This document shows, one piece after another, positions 47,899 to 58,496 of a DNA stretch of 64,000 nucleotides. Under the pieces are notes generated by a model. The model ran no database searches. It was not told where the DNA came from and was given only the letters and a program-made list of their open reading frames with translations. The stretch comes from Linnemannia schmuckeri. Lineage: Eukaryota; Mortierellomycota; Mortierellomycetes; Mortierellales; Mortierellaceae. Location of the stretch: the NCBI GenBank assembly GCA_029449235.1, contig JANATG010000012.1, positions 310,001-374,000 of the forward strand, given 5' to 3'. The translations under genes and the position numbers were made by a program. Positions within the stretch are counted from its first letter, which is position 1. Each line of letters opens with the position of its first letter.

Positions 47899-50739
47899 TC
47901 AAAAGTCAGGGAACAGATCATGGTAGTCTGGTGCCATGTCTTCATCATTATCCTTGTCAGACAAGGATGGGCTGGAGCCGGCAGAGCCCAAGTTGACCTT
48001 GTTGTTGTTGTTGTTGTTGTTGTTATTGTTGTTGTCCTTTGGTGCCTTGCCTTCGTCGTCCTCGTCTTCTTCGGGATAGAATCCAAAGCCTAGAGAAATG
48101 AAACAAAAATAAGCATTTTTGTGTGGGTGTCAGTTATTGATTGGATCAGCAGAACAAAAAAAATAAAATAATGGTGGCAAACATGATGAATAGAAGCAAA
48201 AGCTAATTGAATCGAATCGCTTACAGCTGGCATCGCCATCCCACTTAACGTCGGGAACAAAAGGCGCGGCAATCTCTCTCCTCAGGACCATGGACCAGTC
48301 AACACCCTCGAACCAGGCATGATTCCTGATATCATGGCATCCATCCCTCAAGTTTCCGTACCGCTTGGTCAAGTCCGCCACCAACAATCGCTTCAACAAA
48401 TCCTTGGCGAGCCCATCAAAGTACTTGGGGTACCGCATCTCCCCATCGACAATCTTCTGACACATCTTGAACAGATCGTCGTCGTAGAAGGGTGGGTATC
48501 CTGCCAGCATCTCAAAAATAAAGATTCCAAAAGACCACCAGTCGGCCGCCTTGCCGTAGCCCTTGGACTTGATCACCTCTGGGGCGAGGTAGTCGGGCGT
48601 TCCACAGAATGTCCATGCCGTCTCGTTGTCGGCCAGATGTTTGGCAAAGCCAAAGTCAGTGATCTTGATGTTGCCCTGCGCGTCGATCAGGATGTTTTCG
48701 GGCTTGAGATCGCGGTAGATGATGTTGTTACCGTGAAGGTATTCCAATGCCAACAGTACCTGACACGCGTAGAACTTGGTGACAGAATTCGAAAATCGCT
48801 ATTTCGTTGCGAAAAAACATGGTGATATAATGTTGATGTTAGTCAGAGGATGCTTCTTTTTATGCCTCACCATGGTATGTTGCTCTATGTTGCGTCTTAT
48901 ATTTTTTCATGCTTTGCTCTGCTCTCATTTCTTTTCTTTTACCTGCATGCGACGTAGCACGCTGAACAATTCTCCTCCGACAACATAGTCCATAACGATA
49001 TACAAATTCGCAGGGTCCTGGAAGGTACCCCAGGTCTTGACCAAGAACGGGTGTCGAATCTGCTCCAGGATGCGCTTCTCCTCGTTGACGTGCTCGACCT
49101 GGTTCGACTGGACAATCTGTTTCTTCTTGAGGACCTTGAGAGCGTAGAAGCGAGAGTTGTAGATCGACTGGACCAGATGCACCCTTCCGCAGGATCCTGT
49201 TCCGATGGTCCTGCTCATTGTAAAGTCCGACAGCTGGAAGGGCCTTGGTTTGACTGCAATTAGCTCTTGGGTTTGGAAATTAAAATGTTTTTGTTCAAAC
49301 TGGAAGGGCTGGGGCGAGACCGTCCTGGAAGAATAGGAGGACTGTCGGCCGGCGTTACTGTTTGCAGTCGAGTAGCCGTTTGAGTAGCCGTGTTGTTGTT
49401 GCGAGTATTGATGTGATGGTTGATGCTGCTGAGGTGGTGGTGAATGGTGTTGGTAGACGTTATGCTGTTGTTGCTGATGTTGGTGATGTTGTGGCTGCTG
49501 CTGATGCTGATAAGGATGCGATTTTTGCATGTATGGCTCCTGTTCGTACATTCCATAGGGCTGGTGTCCCATTGGTCCATAAGGCACATTATTAGATTGT
49601 TGGTATGGTGCATGGTTGTAGAACATGTGATCCTCCTGACGATGACCCTGACCCTGGGGAGTGTAAAATGTCGGTTGATGCTTCTGCTGTTGGTGTTCAA
49701 TGGTATTGCTGTTGTTGCTGTTGTTCTCATGTCGGGTGAGTGGGGGATGCTGGGGGTGTTGACGCTTATCCCAACGATGCGTGTCGACTGGAGGTTCGTG
49801 CTCAAATCCAACCTGCTGGAACGTCGGATTTCCGATTGGGGAGGGAAGGGGCGAAGTTCCGGACTTTTTTCTGTCAGTAGCCGTTGTGAATTTCCCTCCT
49901 TGGCCCTGGTAACCGTGAGACGATTGCTGTTGCTGCTGGCTGTCGTATTGGTTGGTTTCTGCAGAGGCTGGAGTGAGAGAATTGCTGTTGGAGGAGGGTG
50001 AGCGCATCTGTGTGTCGAATGATCCTGATCCTTGGAAATAGCATGGTTCCTGCCCCGGGACGTCCATCAGGTCGCCAGCAGTGCTGTAATTGACGGGGAA
50101 AGGTGTTGCTGGCGACTCTCTTGGGAGAGGGCTGGGCTGAGAATGACTTGGTCTGTTGAGAGCCTGGTTCTGCCCAGACGCACGGTGGGAGAGTTTAGCC
50201 TCAGAGGCGGACGTTCGAAGCATGGGAGGCTTTGTGGCACCACCAGAAGTAGCAAAGGTTGGAGAAGGGAAGGAGTGGTTCGTGCGACCACTAGTCTCGT
50301 TATGGTTGAGCTGACGACCGTCCTCAGAACGGACACGAGTCCTTGGCGGGTTCATTCCATTACCTAAAAGAACCGCCTTCATCTTTGCACCCTCGCTCAT
50401 ATGATCTGCCGAAAGTGGTCCTTGCATGTATTTTTCTTGGAGATACATGTGCTGTTGCTGATGAAAAGTAAGCGTTCCCGTGGAAGAGACAGACGATGCC
50501 GAGTTTGGGCCTGGGTCGCGGATATAGAGGGAGGGAGTCGGGAAGGACGAGAGCATGTTTTGAAAGTTGTTCTCCTTGCGAGGGTAGGGTGATGTCGGCC
50601 GTGATGTGGATAGTTTTCTAGAGGATGCTGTTTTTGGCCAGGGTGCTTGCTGGTGTTTGAAACTGGTGGGCGAGGTGCCGCTTTGATTAGAGCTCGTCTT
50701 GGAATGCCCTTGGGTATCGTGAATCGGAATAGTATTCAT
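47899..50739 (-). CDS. cAMP-dependent protein kinase catalytic subunit (AGC kinase) with long Q-rich N-terminus
   Basis: Three exons, 50739-48943, 48798-48225 and 48089-47899, splice to 853 residues. The kinase domain starts at about 505: TIGTGSCGRVHLV (glycine loop), YALKVLKKKQIV (catalytic Lys), IIYRDLKPENILID, DFGFAKH, TAWTFCGTPDYLAPEVIKSK (activation loop Thr) and GYGKAADWWSFGIFIFEMLA. The SCGRV loop, YRD and TFCGTPDYLAPE are typical of fungal PKA. The C-terminal lobe has FEGVDWSMVLRREIAAPFVP and the chain ends LFPDF, the hydrophobic FxxF motif of PKA. Before it is an acidic stretch (FGFYPEEDEDDEG) and 11 or so Asn. The ~500-residue N-terminal extension is Ser/Gln/His/Asn-rich with polyQ-polyH blocks (~410-480) and no domain I recognise. 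The start ATG at 50737-50739 (MNTIPIHDTQGHSKTSS) is the first supported by context; a PKA regulatory subunit is not in the window. Confidence 0.9.
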
Positions 50740-51277
50740 GAGGGACTTATTGAAGTGGTAAGAGGGATGATCAAAAAAGACAGAGCAAACAAAAACGAAA
50801 AGAATTATAAAGGGAGAGGGCTCGTCGTGCGATTGAAGGAGAAGAAAGGAGACGTAAAATAAGGATGAAAAGGGAAGGATCTCTGTATTAAGAGAAAGGG
50901 GGCATGCCACAGACGAAATACAAAAGTGTCCAATGGTTGAGTTGTGTGCTGAAGAGTCCGTGTTGTTGTAGTTGTTGTCGATTGCTGTATTTACTTGGCG
51001 AGGATCGACCCTTTCTGTATCTATTGCTGCTGGAGCGTTTTTCTAAGCAAGAACAAGAGAGAGCAAGAGAGACAGAGAGAGAGGAAAAAGAAAGAGGCAG
51101 AGGGCGAGGAAGGTATGAGCAAAAGCGAGATCGAAGCGTTTGTGTCAAGGCAACAGGCGCGACTTGTGACAAAAAATGTGCAAGGACAAATGGTGAGGAT
51201 ACAATAGAGCGGGAGAAAAAAAGGGAAGACAAAAAAAACACGGATGCTCAATTGCCTCCACATTCTTCGATAGAGTG

Positions 51278-51355
51278 TGAGAGGAGAGAGAGAGGAGAGA
51301 GAAGAGAGAAGAGAGGAGAGAGAAGAGAGGAGAGAGGAGAGAGGAGAGAGACAGG
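51278..51355. repeat. GA/GAGAA microsatellite
   Basis: About 78 bp of imperfect gagagagaa/gaggagaga repeats on the plus strand, purine-only on one strand. Confidence 0.8.
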
Positions 51356-52134
51356 GGAGAGCCCACAGGTTGCGAAAAAGAAAGGGTGGTTGCTCAACTT
51401 GCAGTCGGGAGTGATTCAATCGTCTTTATATGTGCTGTGAGGTCTATTTCGTGCTTCGCCAGTCCGCAACGCAGGGTCAGTCTGTTCATGCCTTTCAAAA
51501 AGAAAGGACACTGGACAAGACGGCACTGAGTGAGAAGCATAGCACGAAAAGTGGAATTAGAGTGAGGGAGGGGATTGAGATGCAGCACCTTTGACTAAAA
51601 GAAGCGAGGGTCGCGTGCAGGTGAGGTATGTAGGCGAAAGGAATGAAAACGACGCAATGGACCTGTGATAGGTCGAATGAAGAGTTGAGGAAGGACTGAC
51701 GCATACTTTGTAGGAGTGAGGATTAATGTGATAAATGCTCGGGATTCAAGGGAAGATCGGGATGTATCGATGATATCGCCAGGGCGCTGCGAGAATGACG
51801 CTGGGGTACAGAGGGAAAGAGAGGAGTGATGGAGGTGGAAGAATAAGAAGATAATGAAAGAAGAAGGCGTGAAGTGTAAAGAAAGAAGAAAGAAAATAAG
51901 AGAAGGGGAGGAAAGGAGAGAAAGGAAAAAGAAAGAAAAAAGGCATGGATGGTCTGTGGACAGTAAATCGTGGTAGTGCTTTGTCCTGAACAAATATTGG
52001 CCTTGAGCTTTGAGGATTGGATTGGATTGGTGGAGTACAAAGAAGGGATCAAAACATAAGAGGAAACTCAGGGAGACAGACCGACAGAACGACAGAACGA
52101 CAGAAAGACAAATAGAGGGAGATAGAGAAAGAGG

Positions 52135-52168
<34 letters not shown>

Positions 52169-54052
52169 GGGAGAGTGAGAGGGAGGGAGAACCATTCAAA
52201 CACAGACAGAGCCATACAATGAGCGGGAGAGTACGAATGGGCAAACACAATTTGCGGTATCCATGGTACAGGCGGTACGACTAAACTCTCTTCTCTCCTA
52301 CAATGAGCAAGATGAGCAAATCGCGTATGAAGCCAAGGGATGCACTCTTCTGGCTTGATGAGGGAGCTGACTGAAGCTCCTCTGAGACGATCTGCCGCTG
52401 TAATCGATGAAATGGTAATATATGAAGCAAGACAGACTTACAGAAAATGAACAAGAAAGAGAGGAGAAAGAGAAAAGGAGAAAAATAGAGGGACAAAGAC
52501 ATGGCCTAATGTTCATTCTTTGACCTGTCATTTCTCCTTTCCGGCAATTTGGTTGCTTTCTTTATTTATCCAAGACCTCCTCCTCCCGCGTACAACAAAA
52601 AGAACGCAACATATCACCAAGAACGGTGTCTGTTCAAGAAACATAAAGCACTCCTGTCGTTACATCTCGACGCAAAGGGATTAACTTTTACACGGGCACA
52701 GACAAACGAGGCAAATAAAAAGGCAAGGCAGAGTAAAAAACAAACTTGGAGGTGACATGCAGAATTGCGAGCTGGGGCATTGGGACATTCCTGCAGCTGT
52801 GTGTGAGTGATGCATGTTGAGTGTATTTTTTTCTTTTGCCTTTGCTCGAAAATCAAGGGGCGGGTTGTCGTTCGCTTGCTTTGTCACTGGGATCATGTCC
52901 ACCTTTTCCACCTCCGCCCAAATTATGAGGAGTTGAACAAATCACAGTAAGGTAAAGGGAGAAGAGAAAATGGACGAGAGGAGCTATAGGAGGAACGAGA
53001 CAATATACAAATAAGAAGAATTAGAAGAAGACGAGGAGGTAAAGGAGGAGTAGGAAGAGGAGGGAGAGGAGGAAGGAGGAGTATATGTTGGGAAGGAGGG
53101 AATCTCCACGACCCCGGAAAGGGCTCACAAGGGTCTTGATGAGGCATTAAGGGATTCCTAAGACACCGTCCAAGACTCTGGAATGATGGGTCTCTTTGTT
53201 GGTAAGCACAGTAATAAAATTCTGGAGTTGGAGAGAGTAAAGAAGAGGAGGAGAAAGAGGAGGAAAAAATGATGAAGGCGAGAGGAAGAAAGTCGCTTTA
53301 TTCCTGTTTCTGCGAAAATGGTTATAGGAGTAAGTTCATTGAAGCGCAGGTAATGAAACGAGGGTATATACGGTATGCAAGTGGAATAGTAAGCAAGCAG
53401 ACGACAAATCGACAGTAGAAGATGGAAGGCGAAAGAAGAAGAACCACAGCACCATGCGAATACATCACTATCATTCTCATGCCCCTGTATGTTATGAGGG
53501 ATGGCGATGTCTTTTGTGGTTACTGAGACCAAAAAGGTTTTTCAAACCACGCGTCCTCAATTTTTGATCAAAACCACACGACATCCGTTTTTTTTATTCC
53601 CACTTTTCTAGGAGACAATAGCTGAATGATATCGAACTTGAGATGGGTACTCTCTCTCTCCATTGGTCTCTTTATGGCTGTCAACATACCTCGGGAAGGG
53701 CACTCAATGCAAGGTCGTTTATGTCCGTCAAAAAAACGTGGACATGTGCAGTCCCTAACAATCCAGCCGACATGAACCCTCGCTTTTGAGGGAGATTTAA
53801 AATGCGCTCTCCACACTTCACGCCTCGACACCAATTTACGCTTATTCTATCCCTTGTTTTATCTCACACAAAGGATAAAATGCTCCCGCACACGCACGCC
53901 CGCGCACAAATCGGTTCGGTCGAAAAGAAATAATAAAAAAGTATGCTGCCCTCGTTTCTCTCTGAGTTCATAAAGCGGAAGTATCTGCCTCATCGACTAC
54001 CCTAGATCTGACGTTTTTTTGACCTCCAAGGCCACTTTTTTATTTTCTTTTT

Positions 54053-54054
<2 letters not shown>

Positions 54055-54086
<32 letters not shown>
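54055..54086. repeat. T32 mononucleotide run upstream of the acyl-CoA dehydrogenase gene
   Basis: Thirty-two T, 140 bp upstream of the start codon, followed by a C/T-rich leader. Such poly(dA:dT) tracts commonly exclude nucleosomes in fungal promoters. Confidence 0.85.
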
Positions 54087-54087
<1 letters not shown>

Positions 54088-54225
54088 AAATTCAACTTCC
54101 ATCCAAAAGGCTCATCACCTCCTTCTCATCTTCCTTTACCAGTTCATTCCCTCTTAACTGATCGTCCGCCCTTTTCTCTTTAACACAGTCTCATACTTTT
54201 TACTTTCGATAACTATCTATCATTC

Positions 54226-56948
54226 ATGGTTTTCGCAACCGCCAACGTTGGTTTCAAACAAGACGTTCCTCAGGAACAGAACGTCTTTCTTGAAGACCCT
54301 GTTATGGTCTCAATTCTGGAGAGATACTTGCCAGAGAAGGTCCTGAACGAGATCTCGCCGTAAGTGGTCACCCAATCCGTCCTTTCCTTTTAGTTTTTAC
54401 CACTCTCTCCTCCCAGAAGAAGCTGGAATGAAGATGGGAGGAGGGAGGAACGACGGCGGGCTCACAGAAAGCCCTCCACCCCCCCCCCCCCCCCCACATG
54501 CACTGCCTCCCCTTTTTGTTCCCACCTTCCACTAAAGTACGCGCGGTTTTTTTTGAAGAGCTGACTGACAGTCAACATTTGCATACCATGTGTTCTGTAG
54601 TGATCTTATTCAGATCAGCGACTGGTCTAACACTGGTGAGTGTGTGCATAAGAATACAAACTCTGGCAAATTTGCTTCACGGTAATGTTTCTCGTGGCTG
54701 TTCGAACTCGTTAAAGTAACACTTTACCCGTGACCTCTTTTCCCTCGTTAAATTAGAGGGCGCGGCACTGACCGCTCGCATGGAGGAGGATCAGCCTCGA
54801 CTCCGCCAGTACGACTCCTGGTGCAGGTAAGTTGCTTGTAGTCTCGAAGTTCGGTCTGACATCCTGGTTTATACTTATATGTGATGCTAAGACAATATCA
54901 TATTCGAAATAATAGACGCGTTGACGAGCTCTTAGTGACTGAAGCTTGGAAAAAGCAAAAGGAGATTGCGGCCCGCGAAGGAGTTGTTGCCATTGCCTAT
55001 GAGCGCAAGTATGGCGAATATTCGCGTATCTACCAGATGGCCAAGTTGATGCTTTGGACCTCGGGTGCTGGTCTTTACAGCTGCCCCATTGCCATGACCG
55101 GTAATCATGCTGTTCATATGTCCACCTTATGATCGCATCGCTGGATTGTTGCATCATAAGTTGACTAACGTTGGTACCCTTTCTTTTGTGTTGGATAGAT
55201 GGATGTGCTCGTGTTCTAGAACTCAATGGCACCCAGGAAATGAAGGACACGGTTTACACTCGCCTCATCAGGTATACTTCCTTCACTTTCTCTACTACTG
55301 TATCATACTAGTTTGGCCCCTTTCTAACCAATGCCATTTTCTCCTCCTTCTTTGCATAGCCGCGATCCCAAACAGTTCATTACCAGTGGTCAATGGATGA
55401 CAGAGCGCCCTGGTGGCTCCGACGTCGGTCGCACCGAGACCCAAGCCGTCTGGGACGAGAACCGCAAGTGCTGGTCCATCTCTGGCTTCAAGTGGTTCTC
55501 GAGCGCTACCGACGCCGACGTGACCATGCTGCTCGCACGCACCCACGACCCCAACCCCTCAGCAGCCCCTGGCTCCATGCGCGACGGCAGTAAAGGTCTT
55601 TCGCTATATTTGGCTAATGTCCGTGATGAGGAGGGTAAACTGAACGGGGTTCGGATCCATCGATTGAAGGATAAGGTGGGGACCAAGGCCTTGCCGACTG
55701 CCGAGTTGGAGTTGGATGGGATGATTGCACAGCAGGTTGGGGATAACTATAGAGGGGTGAAGAATATTTCAGCAATCTTGAATATTACGCGCGTTTATTG
55801 TGGGATGGGATGTACTGCTGCGATGCAGAGATTCATCCTTGGCGTCAAGGAGTATGCCCGCCGTCGTGAGGTAAGTTAATAATTTGAACCATACTCAATG
55901 ATGGGTTTATGCAGCGCGTTATATCGCGCCTACTAAGTTCTTGCGCTATGCGGACCAAATTATTTTATAATAGGTGTTTGGAGCATTGCTGAAAGACCAG
56001 CCTCTTCACTTGGCAACCGTCGCCAACATGGAGCTCCAGTACCGTGCCACCAGCCAGTTCACTTTCTACTGTATCGCCATGCTGGGTCGCATCGAGTCTC
56101 TCGACAACAACCTGCCTCAGGTCAAGGATCAAGACATCCCTCTTCTCCGTCTTCTGACCCCCATCTTGAAGGTCTGGTCTGCCAAGAATGCGTTTGCAAT
56201 GTCGCAGGAGGCCATGGAGTGCTTTGGTGGACAGGGATACATGGAAGAGACTGGTCTGGGTCGCGCTATGAGAGATGTCTTAGTCAACACCATCTGGGAG
56301 GGTACTACTAACGTCCTGTCGCTGGATGTTCTCCGCGTCATGGCCGAGACTGGCGGTGATGCTTTGGACCTTTTTGCTGAGGTATCGTGTCCTTATTATT
56401 TCATGTTTATGTCTGTCTTGAGTTTGATCTGACTACGATGTTTATGGACTCATCATACTTTTTTTTTTTTTTTTTGATCTGCTGCTAAAAACAAGTAGTC
56501 GGTTCGTGGTATTTTGGCGTCATTGAAGGACCAGCACCATTGGAGTAAGTCCGCCATGAGCCTCGAAGCCTGTCTTGGTCTGATCTCACACCACTTCACC
56601 ACCTACGCAACTCTCGAGACTCGCAACCTCTTGGAGGCCTCTGCTCGCGGTCTCACGTTTGCGATGGCTGAAGTGATTTCTGGCGCCTTGCTCTGCCAGC
56701 ACGCTGCCTGGTCCACAGTCAAGGCTCAAGCCAACCCATCCAACAGTGTTATCGCCTCTGAGGCGACTGTCGACCGTATTTCTGCCCAGAGATGGTGTGA
56801 GGGTCTGGAGAAGAAGCTGTCTTTCCAAATTGAGAGTTTGGGAAGCGAGACCCGTTATGATGAGGACAAGTTGATGCTCTTTGGTCTGGCCGATGCCCGT
56901 ACCTCTCACACAGCCACTGTCCAGGCTCCCATTGCTTCCAAGCTCTAA
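54226..56948 (+). CDS. AidB-like acyl-CoA dehydrogenase
   Basis: Flavoprotein of the acyl-CoA dehydrogenase superfamily. Eight exons: 54226-54359, 54601-54635, 54757-54826, 54916-55100, 55199-55271, 55360-55870, 55974-56381 and 56499-56948, giving 621 residues. Features of the AidB branch: LRQYDSWCRRVDELLVTEAW near the N-terminus (AidB has the same RYDxxxRRxD pattern), ARVLELN and MTERPGGSDVGRTE, then VGTKALPTAELELDG, QRFILGVKEYARRREVFGAL and FGGQGYMEETGLGRAMRDVL followed by NTIWEGTTNVLSLDVLRVM. The C-terminal domain (from ~SVRGILAS) is the extended all-alpha region expected of AidB relatives. Members act in fatty or branched acyl oxidation or have lost it; which applies here is open. Intron 1 carries a C17 run. 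Converges on NECAP, 133 bp between stops. Confidence 0.9.
54479..54495. repeat. C17 run in intron 1 of the acyl-CoA dehydrogenase gene
   Basis: Seventeen consecutive C on the coding strand in an otherwise A/T-run-dominated region. Confidence 0.9.
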
Positions 56949-57081
56949 GTAGTTCCTACGCTGAAACAAAAGTTCCCTGGACATGCAATTAATTCCGTGT
57001 CAAAATGTATTAAAAACGCTAGTGGAAGATATATATTGACGTGCGTACTAGTTTATTGGTATCTCCTGTCACTGACTTTGT

Positions 57082-58033
57082 CTACTTTCTCTTCCCTGGT
57101 GGTGGGGGAGGAGGGAGTAGCGCAGGAAGCACTATTAGGGAAAAAGAGTAATATCGATGTATTAGATACGGCAGTTCAGCCAACACTTGAAAAAAAACAT
57201 AGGAGGAAAGCGGCAAGAGTGACTACCTCCATCGTCAGATGTCGCGGGTCGGGGTGGGCGGTTCCTGCGCGTAGAAGCTCCAGTGCCACCGCCTGCAATG
57301 GTCAGGTTCAAAGTCTGACCCTCCTTGAGCGAAAAGTCCAGTTTGGGTTGTTGAACGCCAGCTTTTTTCTGTTCTGCCGATCGTTCCTCTGCCGCCAAAT
57401 GCCTAACAATGTCCACGCAGAAAAAAACATGGTCAGGGTAAAGAGCAGATATTACAAAAAAAAAAAAAAAAAAAAAAAAAACCAACGTAAAAAGCCAACG
57501 CCATTAGAAAGAACGCAATAGCTATCCGCCATACTTGAAATGATCCTGCAGAGCCACATTGAAATCAAAAGCATGGCTACGGTCGAGGAACCCCAGCCCA
57601 ATGAAGGCATGACGGCCCTGGTCTTCGATTCTGACAACAAAATAGCGACTTGAGTCAGTGACGCTTTCAACACAGCCTTTGTTCTCTTCGTAGGGGCAGA
57701 CGGCAAAGAGTTCTCCTGTTTGACCGTCCTCAAGGCGGATAAAACATTTCTTGCCCTGGGCAATGATCCGAAGGCGGCCCCGCCAGAGGGGCTCGTCGAC
57801 GTTGCCCCAATCGGCGGCTCTGTAGCCGCGACTTGATGATTGCAGTGGTGGCACTTTGTAGACTATGATGTAATTAAGGATATGGTTGTGAGTGGTAGTG
57901 TAACATGCGTTTTGCAATAAGTATGTTAGAAAATAAGTCAATTGTTATATTATTATCTAGCTAGCTGTATATGCGTACCATAGCACTCTCGAATAACGAG
58001 CAGCACAGATTCGTAGTCCGAGTCGTCTGACAT
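57082..58033 (-). CDS. NECAP: NECAP-type endocytic adaptor (adaptin ear-binding coat-associated protein)
   Basis: NECAPs join clathrin/AP-2 coats in endocytosis. Four exons, 58033-57979, 57862-57535, 57402-57227 and 57131-57082, give 202 residues (animal NECAP1 ~275). The PH-like (PHear) domain is unmistakable: VYKVPPLQSSSRGYRAADW, then LWRGRLRIIAQGKKCFIRLE, CVESVTDSSRYFVVRIED, and FIGLGFLDRSHAFDFNVALQ followed by DHFK. A basic linker KLDFSLKEGQTLNLTI and a short ALLPPPPPPGKRK tail follow. The last splice (57227|57131) was chosen because it produces the LLPPPP segment seen in NECAPs; without it the frame runs into intron sequence. The protein ends before the C-terminal WxxF motif that binds AP-2/GGA ears in animals. 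Intron 3 (57403-57534) holds an A26 run. Confidence 0.9.
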
Positions 58034-58211
58034 GGTGGTAGTATATAATGTAATGTGTGGTGGGTGCAAGTGAGGGCGAGGATGAAGGTGAAGGTGATGG
58101 GTGAATGGATGGAAAGAGATGGAGATGATGTTTGCCACGTTGGACGGGGCTAAAAAAAGCTTGACTGGGCGGGTTGGGGCTCACTTGCTTAGATCGACCA
58201 ACAGTCACGAC
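58034..58211. promoter_or_regulatory. NECAP promoter region (178 bp)
   Basis: Short gap between two minus-strand genes; it must hold the NECAP promoter and the 3' end of the chitin-binding protein gene. Nothing else recognised. Confidence 0.4.
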
Positions 58212-58496
58212 TCATAAGCCGAAAGGACAATCCGTCTTTCCTGTAACACATCCACGGCGTGTATCGTACTGCAGTCCACCAAGACACCCGGACCTGATAG
58301 GGTCACGGGCCTCGTTGCAGATAAAATACTCGCTGCAGCTGCCCGGGACGCGGATGATCTGGCCGCCTGTTTGACAGGTCTCAACAGGTATGGAAGCAAC
58401 AGTGTCGAGCCATGGGACAACGGACAGTAGCACCAACAGTAGCGGGGCTGCGAAGGCAACGGCGGGACTTGTTCTTGTTCGGAGCGGGGAATGCAT
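58212..58496 (-). CDS. Small secreted protein with one chitin-binding type-2 (CBM14) domain
   Basis: A single-exon protein of 94 residues. An N-terminal signal peptide is clear: a basic start (MHSPLRTRTS), a hydrophobic core AAPLLLVLLSVVPWL and a small-residue cleavage region near Thr-Val-Ala-Ser (32-35). The mature part holds six Cys (41, 54, 60, 71, 83, 90) with the CBM14 (peritrophin-A) pattern C-x12-C-x5-C...C-x11-C, including SCSEYFICNE and GLQYDTRRGC. Such domains bind chitin oligomers; in fungi they occur in the Avr4-type effectors that shield hyphal chitin, and in cell-wall proteins. The start ATG at 58494-58496 is the only one in frame before the signal sequence. No catalytic domain is attached. 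The upstream 1.6 kb is non-coding. Confidence 0.8.
   Translation of the reverse strand: MHSPLRTRTSPAVAFAAPLLLVLLSVVPWLDTVASIPVETCQTGGQIIRVPGSCSEYFICNEARDPIRSGCLGGLQYDTRRGCVTGKTDCPFGL

Larger units (their letters stand above)
50740..54225. other. Gene-poor, GA-rich stretch upstream of kinase and acyl-CoA dehydrogenase genes
   Basis: 3.5 kb. It contains GA-rich microsatellite DNA at about 51040-51100, 51278-51355 (gagagagaggagagagaaga-type) and 52075-52190, and T32 at 54055-54086. A minus-strand open frame at 53568-53834 has a faint CxCP...C pattern (see findings). It must hold the promoter of the kinase (left end) and of the acyl-CoA dehydrogenase (right end). No gene is supported. Confidence 0.4.

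Noticed and set aside
51595..52248. 217-residue minus-strand frame rich in Ser/Leu/Phe
   Set aside because: Antisense of GA microsatellite DNA; composition artefact.
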